Assembly (NCBI GenBank): GCA_900321965.1
Contig: ONYA01000002.1
Coordinates: 61,833-125,832, forward strand
Length of the DNA: 64,000 nucleotides
Source of the DNA: an uncultured Prevotellaceae bacterium
Lineage (GTDB): Bacteria > Bacteroidota > Bacteroidia > Bacteroidales > Bacteroidaceae
Direction of reading: 5' to 3'
Within the stretch, counting starts at the first letter, position 1. Every line of letters starts with the position of its first letter. The position numbers were made by a program, and so were the translations under genes. Shown here one piece after another: positions 10,638-19,350 of this stretch. The notes beneath the pieces are model-generated. The model saw only the letters and a program-made list of their open reading frames with translations. It was not told the DNA's origin and did no database searches.

Positions 10638-11368
10638 TGTATAAACAGGAAGAGATAAAGCCCTATAATGACGGTGAGAAAGCCTGTCAGGTGGAGCAAA
10701 TGTTCGACAACATTGCGCCTACTTATGACAAGCTGAACCATCGTTTGTCATGGGACATCGACCGTAGATGGCGTCGCAAAGCCATTGGTATGTTGGCTCC
10801 CTACAGCCCGAAGACAATGCTCGACATTGCTACGGGTACAGGGGACTTCGCCATCCTTGCCGCCCAGATACTCCACCCCACCCGACTCATTGGTGCCGAC
10901 ATCAGCGAAGGCATGATGGAGATTGGGCGACAGAAGGTGGAACAGGCAGGACTGTCGGATATCATCTCTTTCGTTAAGGAAGACTGCCTCAGCCTAAGCT
11001 ATCAGGACGAAACGTTTGATGCGGTAACGGCAGCCTTCGGCATCCGCAACTTTGCCAACCTGGATCGCGGATTGTCTGAGATGTGCCGCGTATTGCGCAA
11101 GGGTGGACACCTGAGTATCGTCGAACTAACCACACCAGTGACGTTCCCCATGAAGCAACTCTTCCACGTCTATTCTCATACCGTGCTGCCCATATACGGA
11201 CGGCTCATCAGTAAGGACACAAGTGCCTACTCCTATTTGACAAAGACCATCGAAGCCTTTCCACAAGGCGAGCAGATGAAAGATATTATGAAGAAGGCCG
11301 GATTCAGCGACGCAGGCTTTAAACGACTCACCTTCGGCATCTGCACGATGTATTTTGCAACAAAATAA
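10637..11368 (+). CDS. menG: Demethylmenaquinone methyltransferase
   Basis: SAM-dependent methyltransferase for the last step of menaquinone synthesis (MenG/UbiE family). The 243-residue product contains [12 protein letters not shown], the SAM-binding [11 protein letters not shown], the post-I region [10 protein letters not shown] and [14 protein letters not shown]. The start is ATG 10637, overlapping the purC TAA by one base; a longer in-frame reading upstream is purC in another frame. A menaquinone-based chain fits the complex I operon further along. Confidence 0.94.
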   Translation: MYKQEEIKPYNDGEKACQVEQMFDNIAPTYDKLNHRLSWDIDRRWRRKAIGMLAPYSPKTMLDIATGTGDFAILAAQILHPTRLIGADISEGMMEIGRQKVEQAGLSDIISFVKEDCLSLSYQDETFDAVTAAFGIRNFANLDRGLSEMCRVLRKGGHLSIVELTTPVTFPMKQLFHVYSHTVLPIYGRLISKDTSAYSYLTKTIEAFPQGEQMKDIMKKAGFSDAGFKRLTFGICTMYFATK

Positions 11369-11379
11369 AACACGAGCAA

Positions 11380-12126
11380 ATGGATAAATATGGATTGATC
11401 GGCTACCCGTTAGGCCACTCGTTTTCTATCAGCTACTTCAACCAGAAGTTTGCCGATGAGGGTATCAACGCGAAGTATGAAAACTTCGAGATTTCGAGCA
11501 TCGACCAGCTGCAGGAGATACTTGACACCAACACTACGCTGCGCGGTCTTAACGTCACCATCCCATACAAGGAGAAGGTGATAGAGTTCCTTGACAGCAT
11601 CACTCCTGAGGCACAGGCCATTGGTGCCGTTAATGTCATCCGTGTGACTCACGAAGGCAAGAACATCAAGCTGAAAGGCTATAACAGCGATGTTATAGGC
11701 TTCACGCAAAGCATTGAGCAGATGCTCGATAAGAAGTGGCACAAGAAGGCACTGATTCTTGGTACAGGAGGCGCTTCAAAGGCTATAAACTACGGTCTGA
11801 AGTCGTTAGGGCTGGAGACAGTCTTCGTCAGCCGCTACCAGCGTCCCGGAACCATCCAGTATGAAACTATCACCCCAGAAGTCATCAAGGAATACAACGT
11901 CATCGTCAACTGCACACCCGTGGGAATGTACCCCCATACGGAAGAGTGCCCTCCCCTGCCCTACGAGGCAATGGACTATCACACCATTCTCTACGACCTC
12001 ATCTACAATCCTGACGAGACCCTCTTCATGAGACGTGGCCGTGAACAGGGGGCTGAAGTGAAGAACGGACTTGAGATGCTGCTCCTGCAAGCCTTCGCTT
12101 CGTGGGAGTTCTGGCACGAGAAGTAA
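11380..12126 (+). CDS. aroE: Shikimate dehydrogenase
   Basis: NADP-dependent reduction of 3-dehydroshikimate in aromatic amino acid synthesis. The 248 residues start with the substrate-binding LIGYPLGHSFS, then NVTIPYK with the catalytic lysine, the NAD(P) loop LGTGGASKA, NCTPVGMYP and a C-terminal NGLEMLLLQA helix. It begins 11 bp after menG. It is slightly shorter than many AroE proteins but all motifs are present. Confidence 0.95.
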   Translation: MDKYGLIGYPLGHSFSISYFNQKFADEGINAKYENFEISSIDQLQEILDTNTTLRGLNVTIPYKEKVIEFLDSITPEAQAIGAVNVIRVTHEGKNIKLKGYNSDVIGFTQSIEQMLDKKWHKKALILGTGGASKAINYGLKSLGLETVFVSRYQRPGTIQYETITPEVIKEYNVIVNCTPVGMYPHTEECPPLPYEAMDYHTILYDLIYNPDETLFMRRGREQGAEVKNGLEMLLLQAFASWEFWHEK

Positions 12127-12136
12127 CTATTGAAGC

Positions 12137-13432
12137 ATGAACAACAAAGCAACGAAAATCATGTTAGGGGCCGTCGCCACCATCTTGGCGATGTTCCTGC
12201 CACACATCATCGGCGCCGACAAAGCCATCGCCGAGCTTCTACCTTATATATATAGTGGCACCTTCGGCACCCTGATAGCCAGCGGACTACTGACAGACAA
12301 GAAGAACCGCGCAGAGCAGCGCAAATTGTTAGCCGAACGCAAAAAGGCCATCCAGCAGTTGGCCGACCAATATAACGACGCCACGCACCAGATGGAACTG
12401 TCCTTTGAAACCCGTAAGCAAGTCATGCTCACAGGCACGAAGGCTGCCAAGAAGGAGTATTCAGCCATGTACGAGGAGAACAAGGAGAAATTCCTGGAAG
12501 AGTGCAAGACCATTCAGGAAGAATGGAAATCGCGGACAGCCAAGGTGTTTGCTTACAAGGGCTATTGGAAGAAACTCATCGCAGCAGGTGTCTTCACGCA
12601 GCTCGTATGCTGCAACTACTCTTTGGCGTCGATGGATGAGCCTCAGGATGACCAGTCAATGGCACTTATGGAGGAGGTTCAGGAGAAAGTGTGGACGGCT
12701 ACGGAAATACCCATGCCACACTTTGAGGACGCATCGCGCTACGTGTCGAACCCCGACGGCATCGTGACGGCAGAGACAGAGCAGAAGCTGAACATCATCC
12801 TCAAGGAGATGGACGACAGCTTAGGCATCGAGTCGGTCGTTGCCATCGTCAACCACGTAGAGAACCAGGACATCTTCCGCTTTGCCCAGGACATCTTCGA
12901 CACCTACCACGTAGGCAAGAACGACCGCGGACTGGTGATGGTGCTGGCCTACGGCGACCACTTGTTCCGCACCCATACCGGCCGTTCGTTAGAGGCCGAC
13001 CTTACAGATGCCGAGTGTTCGCGACTGCAGAGCGAGTATTTAGTGCCGAGCATGAAGGCCGAGATGCCCGACAGTGGCATGCTCTACCTGACGCAGGCCG
13101 TCTACAACCTGCTACGGCACAAGGAGATGCCCGTGATGTCGCCGTTAGTCACCACGCAGGCTGACGACGATTTGGGGTCTATGCCCATCTACGGAATTAC
13201 AACCGCCTTCTGGGTTCTTTTCTTCCTCTACATAGCCCGCCGCTATGGTATGATGAACGCAGGAGCAGCGCTGGCCGCCAACCCATTCGTTGAGCAGGCT
13301 GCCTTTGTTGTCACAAGTGGCGGAGGCTTCGGCGGCGGTGGAGGTGGCTTCAGCGGCGGCGGTGGAGGCTTCAGCGGAGGTAGCTTCGGCGGAGGCAGCT
13401 CTGGTGGCGGTGGTGCCACGTCGAGCTGGTAA
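12137..13432 (+). CDS. TPM-domain (YgcG-like) membrane protein with Gly/Ser-rich tail
   Basis: The 431 residues hold two short hydrophobic segments near the N terminus (about 7-25 and 33-50), a charged region likely to be a coiled coil (about 55-135), another hydrophobic stretch near 150, a TPM domain (about 185-320), a transmembrane helix (GITTAFWVLFFLYIA) and a tail of GGGG and GGFSGG repeats. TPM proteins are often encoded next to LemA, as here (58 bp upstream), and are thought to act at the envelope; their biochemistry is poorly known. The Gly-rich tail with a TM anchor is the usual YgcG form; the long N-terminal part is less usual. Confidence 0.8.
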   Translation: MNNKATKIMLGAVATILAMFLPHIIGADKAIAELLPYIYSGTFGTLIASGLLTDKKNRAEQRKLLAERKKAIQQLADQYNDATHQMELSFETRKQVMLTGTKAAKKEYSAMYEENKEKFLEECKTIQEEWKSRTAKVFAYKGYWKKLIAAGVFTQLVCCNYSLASMDEPQDDQSMALMEEVQEKVWTATEIPMPHFEDASRYVSNPDGIVTAETEQKLNIILKEMDDSLGIESVVAIVNHVENQDIFRFAQDIFDTYHVGKNDRGLVMVLAYGDHLFRTHTGRSLEADLTDAECSRLQSEYLVPSMKAEMPDSGMLYLTQAVYNLLRHKEMPVMSPLVTTQADDDLGSMPIYGITTAFWVLFFLYIARRYGMMNAGAALAANPFVEQAAFVVTSGGGFGGGGGGFSGGGGGFSGGSFGGGSSGGGGATSSW

Positions 13433-13490
13433 CGGAAAGGCCCCAAAAAGAAAGACAGAAAAAAGTATTAACCATTAAACATAAGAAAAG

Positions 13491-14078
13491 ATGAAACTGA
13501 CAAAAGGAACCATCGGAATTATTGCAGCTGTGGTCGTTATCGCCATGTGGGCTGCCAGTGCTTACAACTCAATGGTGAGCGAACAGGAGAACGCTACCAC
13601 CGCTCTGGCTAACGTACAGTCGGCCTATCAGCGTCGTGCCGACCTCATTCCCAACCTGGTAGAGGTTGTCAAGGGCTATGCCGAGCATGAGAAGGGAACG
13701 TTCGAGGCTGTGGTCAACGCACGCGCCAAGGCCACGCAGATTACCCTCGACCCCACCAATCTGACACCTGAGAAGCTGCAGGAGTACCAGAAGGCACAGG
13801 GCGAGCTGGGTGCTGCCTTAGGTCGCCTGATTGCCGTCCAGGAGAACTATCCCGACCTGAAGGCTAACGAGAACTTCAAGGATTTGCAGGCACAGTTAGA
13901 AGGTACCGAGAACCGCATCAACGAGGCTCGCAACAAGTTCAATGCCGTCGTTCAGCAGTACAATGTCGTCATCCGCTCATTCCCCAAGAATATCTTGGCT
14001 GGTATCTTTGGTTTCGACAAGATGAGCAAGTTCGAGGCTGAAGCTGGTGCCGAGAGTGCTCCCAAAGTTAAATTCTAA
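13491..14078 (+). CDS. LemA family protein
   Basis: The 195-residue protein has an N-terminal membrane segment (IIAAVVVIAMWAASAY), the classic RRADLIPNLVEVVKGY motif and a helical bundle ending in PKNILAGIFGF. LemA proteins are membrane-anchored with the soluble part outside the inner membrane; their biochemical function is unknown. It follows the TPM gene and is 6 bp before purM. Pairing with a TPM/YgcG gene is a common arrangement and supports both calls. Confidence 0.92.
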   Translation: MKLTKGTIGIIAAVVVIAMWAASAYNSMVSEQENATTALANVQSAYQRRADLIPNLVEVVKGYAEHEKGTFEAVVNARAKATQITLDPTNLTPEKLQEYQKAQGELGAALGRLIAVQENYPDLKANENFKDLQAQLEGTENRINEARNKFNAVVQQYNVVIRSFPKNILAGIFGFDKMSKFEAEAGAESAPKVKF

Positions 14079-14084
14079 ACGGTG

Positions 14085-15248
14085 ATGGACAACAGATACA
14101 TGCAACGTGGCGTGAGTGCCGCCAAGGAGGACGTACACGCCGCCATCAAGAACATCGATAAAGGTCTTTATCCACAGGCCTTCTGTAAGATTATTCCCGA
14201 CATCTTGGGCGGCGACCCGGAATACTGCAACATCATGCATGCCGACGGTGCCGGCACGAAGTCGTCGTTAGCCTATATGTACTGGCGCGAGACGGGCGAC
14301 CTCAGCGTATGGAAGGGCATTGCCCAGGACGCCATCGTCATGAACACCGACGACCTGCTCTGTGTGGGCGCTGTCGACAATATCCTCGTTTCGTCAACCA
14401 TCGGGCGCAACAAGATGCTCGTCCCTGGCGAGGTCATCTCGGCCATTATCAACGGCACCGACGAACTGCTGCAGGAACTGCGCGAGATGGGCATCGGCAT
14501 CTACCCCACCGGAGGCGAGACCGCCGACGTGGGCGACCTTGTACGTACCATCATCGTCGACTCTACCGTCACTTGCCGCATGCGTCGCAGCGACGTCATC
14601 GACAATGCCAACATCCGCCCGGGCGACGTCATCGTCGGACTCTCCTCAACAGGACAGGCCACCTACGAGAAACGGTATAACGGTGGTATGGGTTCCAACG
14701 GTCTGACAAGCGCCCGCCACGATGTCTTTGCCAAATACTTGGCAGAGCAGTATCCTGAGAGCTACGACCACGCCGTCCCCGACGACCTCGTCTACAGCGG
14801 CAAGTACAAGCTGACGGATGCTGTCGACGGTTCTCCCGTCGACGCAGGCCAGCTCGTTCTCTCGCCCACCCGCACCTACGCTCCCGTCATTAAGCGCCTG
14901 CTCGACCAGCTGCGCCCCGAGATTCACGGTATGGTCCATTGTACGGGTGGCGCCCAGACCAAGGTCCTTCACTTCGTCGGCGACAACTGCCGCGTCGTTA
15001 AGGACAACATGTTCCCCGTGCCGCCGCTCTTCCGTGCCATCCACGAATGCTCAGGCACCGACTGGCGCGAGATGTATCAGGTGTTCAACATGGGACACCG
15101 TATGGAAATCTACGTCCGTCCCGAAGTGGCCGAACAAGTCATCGCCATCTCCAAGTCGTTCAATATCGACGCCCAGGTGGTCGGACATATTGAAGAAGGT
15201 CCGCGTTCACTCACCATCAAAAGCGAATATGGGACGTTCGATTATTAA
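14085..15248 (+). CDS. purM: Phosphoribosylformylglycinamidine cyclo-ligase (AIR synthetase)
   Basis: Purine synthesis enzyme making AIR from FGAM. The 387-residue product has the AIR synthase N domain (GVSAAKEDVHAAI, DGAGTKSSLAYMY, VMNTDDLLCVGA), the glycine-rich PTGGETADVGD loop and a C-terminal AIRS domain ending near QVVGHIEEG. GTG 14082 directly precedes ATG 14085; the ATG is preferred. It is longer than E. coli PurM (about 345), as I recall for Bacteroidetes. It is 12 bp from kdsB. Confidence 0.93.
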   Translation: MDNRYMQRGVSAAKEDVHAAIKNIDKGLYPQAFCKIIPDILGGDPEYCNIMHADGAGTKSSLAYMYWRETGDLSVWKGIAQDAIVMNTDDLLCVGAVDNILVSSTIGRNKMLVPGEVISAIINGTDELLQELREMGIGIYPTGGETADVGDLVRTIIVDSTVTCRMRRSDVIDNANIRPGDVIVGLSSTGQATYEKRYNGGMGSNGLTSARHDVFAKYLAEQYPESYDHAVPDDLVYSGKYKLTDAVDGSPVDAGQLVLSPTRTYAPVIKRLLDQLRPEIHGMVHCTGGAQTKVLHFVGDNCRVVKDNMFPVPPLFRAIHECSGTDWREMYQVFNMGHRMEIYVRPEVAEQVIAISKSFNIDAQVVGHIEEGPRSLTIKSEYGTFDY

Positions 15249-15259
15249 AAATACATTAC

Positions 15260-16009
15260 ATGAAATTTATCGCAATCATTCCAGCGCGCTATGCCTCGAC
15301 ACGTTTTCCAGGCAAGCCGCTGGCTGAGTTAGGTGGCAAGCCCGTCATCCAGAGAGTCTACGAACAAGCCGTTAGCGTTCTGGGCGAAGCGTACGTGGCC
15401 ACCGACGACCAACGTATATATAATAAGGTATTAGAGTTTGGCGGACAGGCCATCATGACTCGCACCGACCACAAGAGCGGCACTGACCGCATTGAGGAAG
15501 CCGCCACGAAGATTGGCACAACGGCCGACGTTATCATCAATGTGCAGGGCGACGAGCCTTTCATTCAGCGGTCACAAATAGAAACACTCTGCCAGCTCTT
15601 CGACGACCCGCAAACGCAGATAGGAACCCTCGGCAAGCGTTTTGACTCAATAGAGGCCACGGAGAATCCCAATTCACCAAAGATTGTCACCGACGTCAAC
15701 GGCTTTGCGCTCTACTTCAGCCGGTCGATAATACCTTTCATACGCGGCAAGGAAAAGTCTGAATGGATGCAGCAATACCCATTCCTCAAGCATCTGGGCA
15801 TCTATGCCTATCGCCGCGAAGCACTTTCTGCCATTACCAAACTGCCACAGAGTCCGCTTGAAAAGGCAGAAAGTTTAGAACAGCTTCGCTGGCTGCAGAA
15901 CGGCTACCGTATACGGGTAGGCGAAACAACGGTAGAGACGGTCGGCATCGATACTCCCGAAGACCTGAAGCGGGCCGAAGCGTTCTTAGCCGAGTCGCAT
16001 CTGCTGTAA
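15260..16009 (+). CDS. kdsB: 3-deoxy-manno-octulosonate cytidylyltransferase
   Basis: CMP-Kdo synthetase, activating Kdo for the LPS inner core. The 249 residues open with IPARYASTRFPGKPL, a textbook CMP-sugar synthetase motif, followed by VYEQA, ATDDQRI, RTDHKSGTDRI and NVQGDEPFI. Its last 24 bp overlap the convergent dnaJ-like gene, with no terminator between them. Confidence 0.96.
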   Translation: MKFIAIIPARYASTRFPGKPLAELGGKPVIQRVYEQAVSVLGEAYVATDDQRIYNKVLEFGGQAIMTRTDHKSGTDRIEEAATKIGTTADVIINVQGDEPFIQRSQIETLCQLFDDPQTQIGTLGKRFDSIEATENPNSPKIVTDVNGFALYFSRSIIPFIRGKEKSEWMQQYPFLKHLGIYAYRREALSAITKLPQSPLEKAESLEQLRWLQNGYRIRVGETTVETVGIDTPEDLKRAEAFLAESHLL

Positions 16010-16642
16010 CAGTTCTTTCTGGTGGTCGCTGAGCGTCGTAGGCAGCGTCACCTGATAGGTGATAATAAGGTCGCGCCCGCCCTGCCCCTTGCCGCGCAGA
16101 CGGACTTTCGTACCAGGTTGCGTGCCTGGCTTTACTTTCAGCTTAAGTTTGGTTCCTGTTTGCAGGCTCACGATGATCTCACCGCCAAGCAGGGCGATAT
16201 ACATATCAATGGTGACAGAAGCCTGCGACTCCTGCGGAGCCTGCTGACGGCCAAAGCCACCGAAGGGTGAGTCGCCGCCGGCACCGCCAAAGAGACTCTC
16301 GAAGAACGACGAGAAACCGCCGCCACCAGAGCCTTTGGTGAAGTTAGAGAAGTCGAAGCCATCGAACGGCGAACCACCGCCCCGGCCACCACCGAAGCCG
16401 CCTCCCATCTGGTCGACCTGCTTCCATTGTTCTCCATACTGATCGTACTTCTTGCGCTTCTCCGGGTCACCAATGACGTCGTAGGCCTCGTTCAAGGCCT
16501 GGAACTTTGCCTTCGCCTTCGGATCGTCGGGGTGCAAGTCAGGATGAAACTGTTTGGCGCGCTTCAGGTAAGCACGCTTCACGTCTTTCTGGGGTATCGT
16601 CTTATCGACGCCTAAAATCTTGTAATAGTCTATGAATGCCAT
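15986..16642 (-). CDS. DnaJ-like (CbpA-type) co-chaperone with a single C-terminal substrate domain
   Basis: From ATG 16642 the product has 218 residues; the longer frame to 16723 adds a segment without family similarity. A J domain (about 1-75) carries the HPD triad that stimulates DnaK ATPase. Next comes a long Gly/Phe-rich linker (about 80-140) and one beta-rich C-terminal domain with the GTQPGTKVRLRGKGQG segment. There is no zinc finger, and only one of the usual two C-terminal domains, so it is shorter than CbpA or DnaJ (about 300-380). The tail overlaps kdsB by 24 bp. A co-chaperone role is well supported; its clients are unknown. Confidence 0.88.
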   Translation of the reverse strand: MAFIDYYKILGVDKTIPQKDVKRAYLKRAKQFHPDLHPDDPKAKAKFQALNEAYDVIGDPEKRKKYDQYGEQWKQVDQMGGGFGGGRGGGSPFDGFDFSNFTKGSGGGGFSSFFESLFGGAGGDSPFGGFGRQQAPQESQASVTIDMYIALLGGEIIVSLQTGTKLKLKVKPGTQPGTKVRLRGKGQGGRDLIITYQVTLPTTLSDHQKELLQQMRLG

Positions 16643-16749
16643 ACGCTTTCCTCCTATCTTTTTTATAAAATTTCGAGCAAAAAGCGTGCCAACGATGCTG
16701 TAAGAGCAAAAAAAAAGAATCATAACAACTGCAATTGAAGAAAAAATCG

Positions 16750-16757
16750 TATATTTG
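16750..16757 (+). promoter_or_regulatory. -7 promoter box of the 5'-nucleotidase operon
   Basis: TATATTTG fits TAnnTTTG and lies 25 bp before ATG 16783. It excludes the in-frame ATG at 16735 as the start. Confidence 0.65.
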
Positions 16758-16782
16758 CAGTCAAATTCTAAAAACCGAAACG

Positions 16783-18549
16783 ATGAAGAACATTATTTGG
16801 GCAGCCCTGCTACTGCTGTCGTCGGCAGTCTCAGCCACGACGACACGTACTGTCAAGCTGAAGATTGTCGAAACCAGCGACGTACACGGTCATTTCTTCC
16901 CCTACGACTTTATGGAGAAGAAGCCATTAAAAGGTACGCTCGCACGCGTGAATACCTATATTAAAAAGCAGCGCCAGCAGTATGGCGACCACATGCTGCT
17001 CATTGACAACGGTGACATCCTGCAGGGGCAGCCCTGCGTCTACTGGTCGAACTATGTCATGCCGCAGGACGAGAACCTCGCTGCACAAGTCATCAACTAC
17101 ATGAAGTACGACGCCGAAACCGTGGGCAACCACGACATCGAGCCTGGCCATAAGGTGTATGACAAGTGGATTCGTGAAGTGCGCTGTCCGCTGTTGGGTG
17201 CCAACATTGTCTGGAAGGAGCAGCCCGACGCCGCATCGCTGAACGGTCGTCCCACAGCTGTCTACGCAGGACTACAGCCCTACTCTATCCACTATGTCGA
17301 GGGAGTCAAGATTGCCATTATCGGTATGCTCACCCCCGCCATTCCCAACTGGCTCAACGAGAGCGTCTGGAAGGGTATGGAGTTTGAGGAGATGGTCAGT
17401 TGCGCCAAGAAATGGGTAAAATACATCAAAGAATACGAACGTCCTGACCTCATCTTCGGACTCTTCCACAGCGGCAAGGATGGCGGCATCGTCACACCCG
17501 AGTATGAAGAAGATGGTACGGCATCGGTGGCCCGCGAGGTACCTGAGTTCGATGTCATCTTCTTCGGTCATGACCATCAGGTTCATAATGAGCAGATTGA
17601 CAATGTTGCCGGCGGGAAGACGCTCATCGTCGACCCTTCATGCTACGCCATCAACGTGGCCGAAGCCGAGATAGAGCTGACCTACACCAACGGACACCTG
17701 ACAAAGAAAGACATCAAGGGCAATATCGTCAACGTCGGCGACGAGCAGATAGACCAGCAGATGGTCAGTCATTTCCAACCAACCATCGACAAGATCAAGG
17801 CATACGTTGACCGTCGCATCGGTCGTTTCGAGCACCCCATCTACACCCGCGAGAGCTTCTTCGGCAATTCAGCTTTCACCGACCTCATCCACAACCTGCA
17901 GCTACAGATATCGAAGGCCGATATCTCGTTCAACGCCCCGCTGTCGTTTAACACGGTCATTGATGCCGGCGACGTCACACAGGCCGATATGTTCAAGCTC
18001 TATCGTTTCGAGAACCTGCTCTACGTCCTCCGTATGACGGGCGAAGAGATTCGCAAGCACTTAGAGTTCTCTTACGGCATGTGGGGCAACACAATGACCA
18101 GTCCTGACGACCATGCCCTGCGCCTGAACGATGCATCGAAGGAAGACCAGCAGCGTACTGGTTTTCAGTATTTTACCTTTAACTTTGACTCCGCCTGCGG
18201 TATCGACTACGAGGTAGACCTGACCAAGCCCGACGGTCAGAAGGTGCGCATCCTGCAGATGTCGAACGGCCAGCCCTTTGACGAGAAGAAATGGTATAAG
18301 GTGGTGATGAACAGCTACCGTGCCAATGGTGGCGGCGAACTGCTCATCCGTGGTGCCGGCATCCCCAAGGACTCGCTGGAGAGCCGCGTACTTTTCCACA
18401 CCGAACTCGACCAGCGTCACTATTTGACTGAGGAAATCGAGCGTCAAGGAACCATTGACCCGCAACCCAACCACAACTGGCGCTTCGTGCCCGAAGCATG
18501 GGTGAAGCCGGCCCTGCGTCGCGACAGTCTCCAACTCTTTGGACAATGA
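16783..18549 (+). CDS. Secreted 5'-nucleotidase / 2',3'-cyclic phosphodiesterase-like metallophosphatase
   Basis: The 588-residue product begins with a signal peptide (MKNIIWAALLLLSSAVSATT), so it is exported to the periplasm or surface. The metallophosphoesterase domain (about 20-310) has its metal motifs in order: DVHGHFFP, DNGDILQG, GNHDIEPG, HSGKDGG and GHDHQVHN. A 5'-nucleotidase C-terminal substrate domain (about 330-570) includes FGNSAFTDLI and YRANGGGELL. The family (UshA/CpdB-like) splits nucleotides or cyclic nucleotides; the exact substrate is not readable. It overlaps nudC by ATGA, hinting at linked nucleotide salvage. Confidence 0.9.
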   Translation: MKNIIWAALLLLSSAVSATTTRTVKLKIVETSDVHGHFFPYDFMEKKPLKGTLARVNTYIKKQRQQYGDHMLLIDNGDILQGQPCVYWSNYVMPQDENLAAQVINYMKYDAETVGNHDIEPGHKVYDKWIREVRCPLLGANIVWKEQPDAASLNGRPTAVYAGLQPYSIHYVEGVKIAIIGMLTPAIPNWLNESVWKGMEFEEMVSCAKKWVKYIKEYERPDLIFGLFHSGKDGGIVTPEYEEDGTASVAREVPEFDVIFFGHDHQVHNEQIDNVAGGKTLIVDPSCYAINVAEAEIELTYTNGHLTKKDIKGNIVNVGDEQIDQQMVSHFQPTIDKIKAYVDRRIGRFEHPIYTRESFFGNSAFTDLIHNLQLQISKADISFNAPLSFNTVIDAGDVTQADMFKLYRFENLLYVLRMTGEEIRKHLEFSYGMWGNTMTSPDDHALRLNDASKEDQQRTGFQYFTFNFDSACGIDYEVDLTKPDGQKVRILQMSNGQPFDEKKWYKVVMNSYRANGGGELLIRGAGIPKDSLESRVLFHTELDQRHYLTEEIERQGTIDPQPNHNWRFVPEAWVKPALRRDSLQLFGQ

Positions 18550-19340
18550 AGAAGTACTATTTTGTATTCTGCAAGGACGAATTGCTGTTAGAGCAACGGC
18601 CTGATGGCACCTTTACGATTCCGCTCTGCGAGGAACCGCCAACGGAAGTGAAGCCTTGGACGCACCTTATGCCCATCACGCCTATGGATGACGGTACGGA
18701 GGTCGTGACATACCGGATAGACGCACCTCACCCTGAGACAGTACCCCTGCGCCAGAGCTACTACAAATTGCCACGCGAGCTCTATCTCAAGGCGGGCAAG
18801 TGTCAGGAACTGCTTTACTGGGATCAGAATACGAAGTTCTGTGGTGTCTGTGGTTCCCCGATGCGTATGGACACCGCCATCTCAAAGAAATGTACAGAAT
18901 GCGGCAAGGAAATATGGCCGCAGTTGGCTACTGCCGTCATCGTACTCATCCATCGTGGCGACGAGGTGCTGTTGGTGCGGGCCAAGAACTTCCGTACCGA
19001 CTTCTATGGTCTTGTGGCAGGCTTTGTCGAAACAGGCGAGACGCTGGAAGAGGCAGTAGCACGCGAAGCACTTGAGGAGACGGGTGTCACCATCACCAAC
19101 ATCCGCTACTTCGGCTCACAGCCCTGGCCCTACCCTTGCGGTCTGATGGTGGGTTTCCATGCCGACTATGTCAGCGGCGAACTCCATCTCCAACAGAGCG
19201 AGATAGCCCGGGCTGGCTGGTTCCGCCGGGACAATCTGCCGACAATTCCCGAAAAACTCTCCATAGCTCGAATGCTTATCGACGACTGGCTCGAAAATTT
19301 TTCATCTGTTTTTCTTGGCAATATCATAAAAAAACAGTAA
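18546..19340 (+). CDS. nudC: NADH pyrophosphatase (NudC-type Nudix hydrolase)
   Basis: The 264-residue protein has a four-cysteine zinc ribbon (CGVC and CTEC) and a Nudix box of the form GxFVETGETLEEAVxREALEETG. This is followed by SQPWPYP, matching the SQPWPFP signature that separates NADH pyrophosphatases from other Nudix enzymes. It should cut NAD(H) to NMN(H) and AMP, and may remove NAD caps from RNA as in E. coli. ATG 18546 overlaps the upstream stop (ATGA), which fixes the start; a longer in-frame reading lies inside the nucleotidase gene. Confidence 0.93.
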   Translation: MKKYYFVFCKDELLLEQRPDGTFTIPLCEEPPTEVKPWTHLMPITPMDDGTEVVTYRIDAPHPETVPLRQSYYKLPRELYLKAGKCQELLYWDQNTKFCGVCGSPMRMDTAISKKCTECGKEIWPQLATAVIVLIHRGDEVLLVRAKNFRTDFYGLVAGFVETGETLEEAVAREALEETGVTITNIRYFGSQPWPYPCGLMVGFHADYVSGELHLQQSEIARAGWFRRDNLPTIPEKLSIARMLIDDWLENFSSVFLGNIIKKQ

Positions 19341-19345
19341 TTTTG
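19338..19345 (+). promoter_or_regulatory. -7 box directly before the HU-SPOR gene start
   Basis: TAATTTTG matches TAnnTTTG, with CTTG 20 nt upstream (19314-19317). Only 5 nt separate the box from GTG 19351, so the mRNA would be leaderless or nearly so. The box overlaps the end of nudC. Confidence 0.6.
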
Positions 19346-19350
19346 CACTC

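Noticed and set aside
15986-16009. Possible misassembly at the kdsB and dnaJ-like overlap
   Set aside because: Both reading frames end with family-typical C termini; a 24-bp convergent overlap is acceptable.
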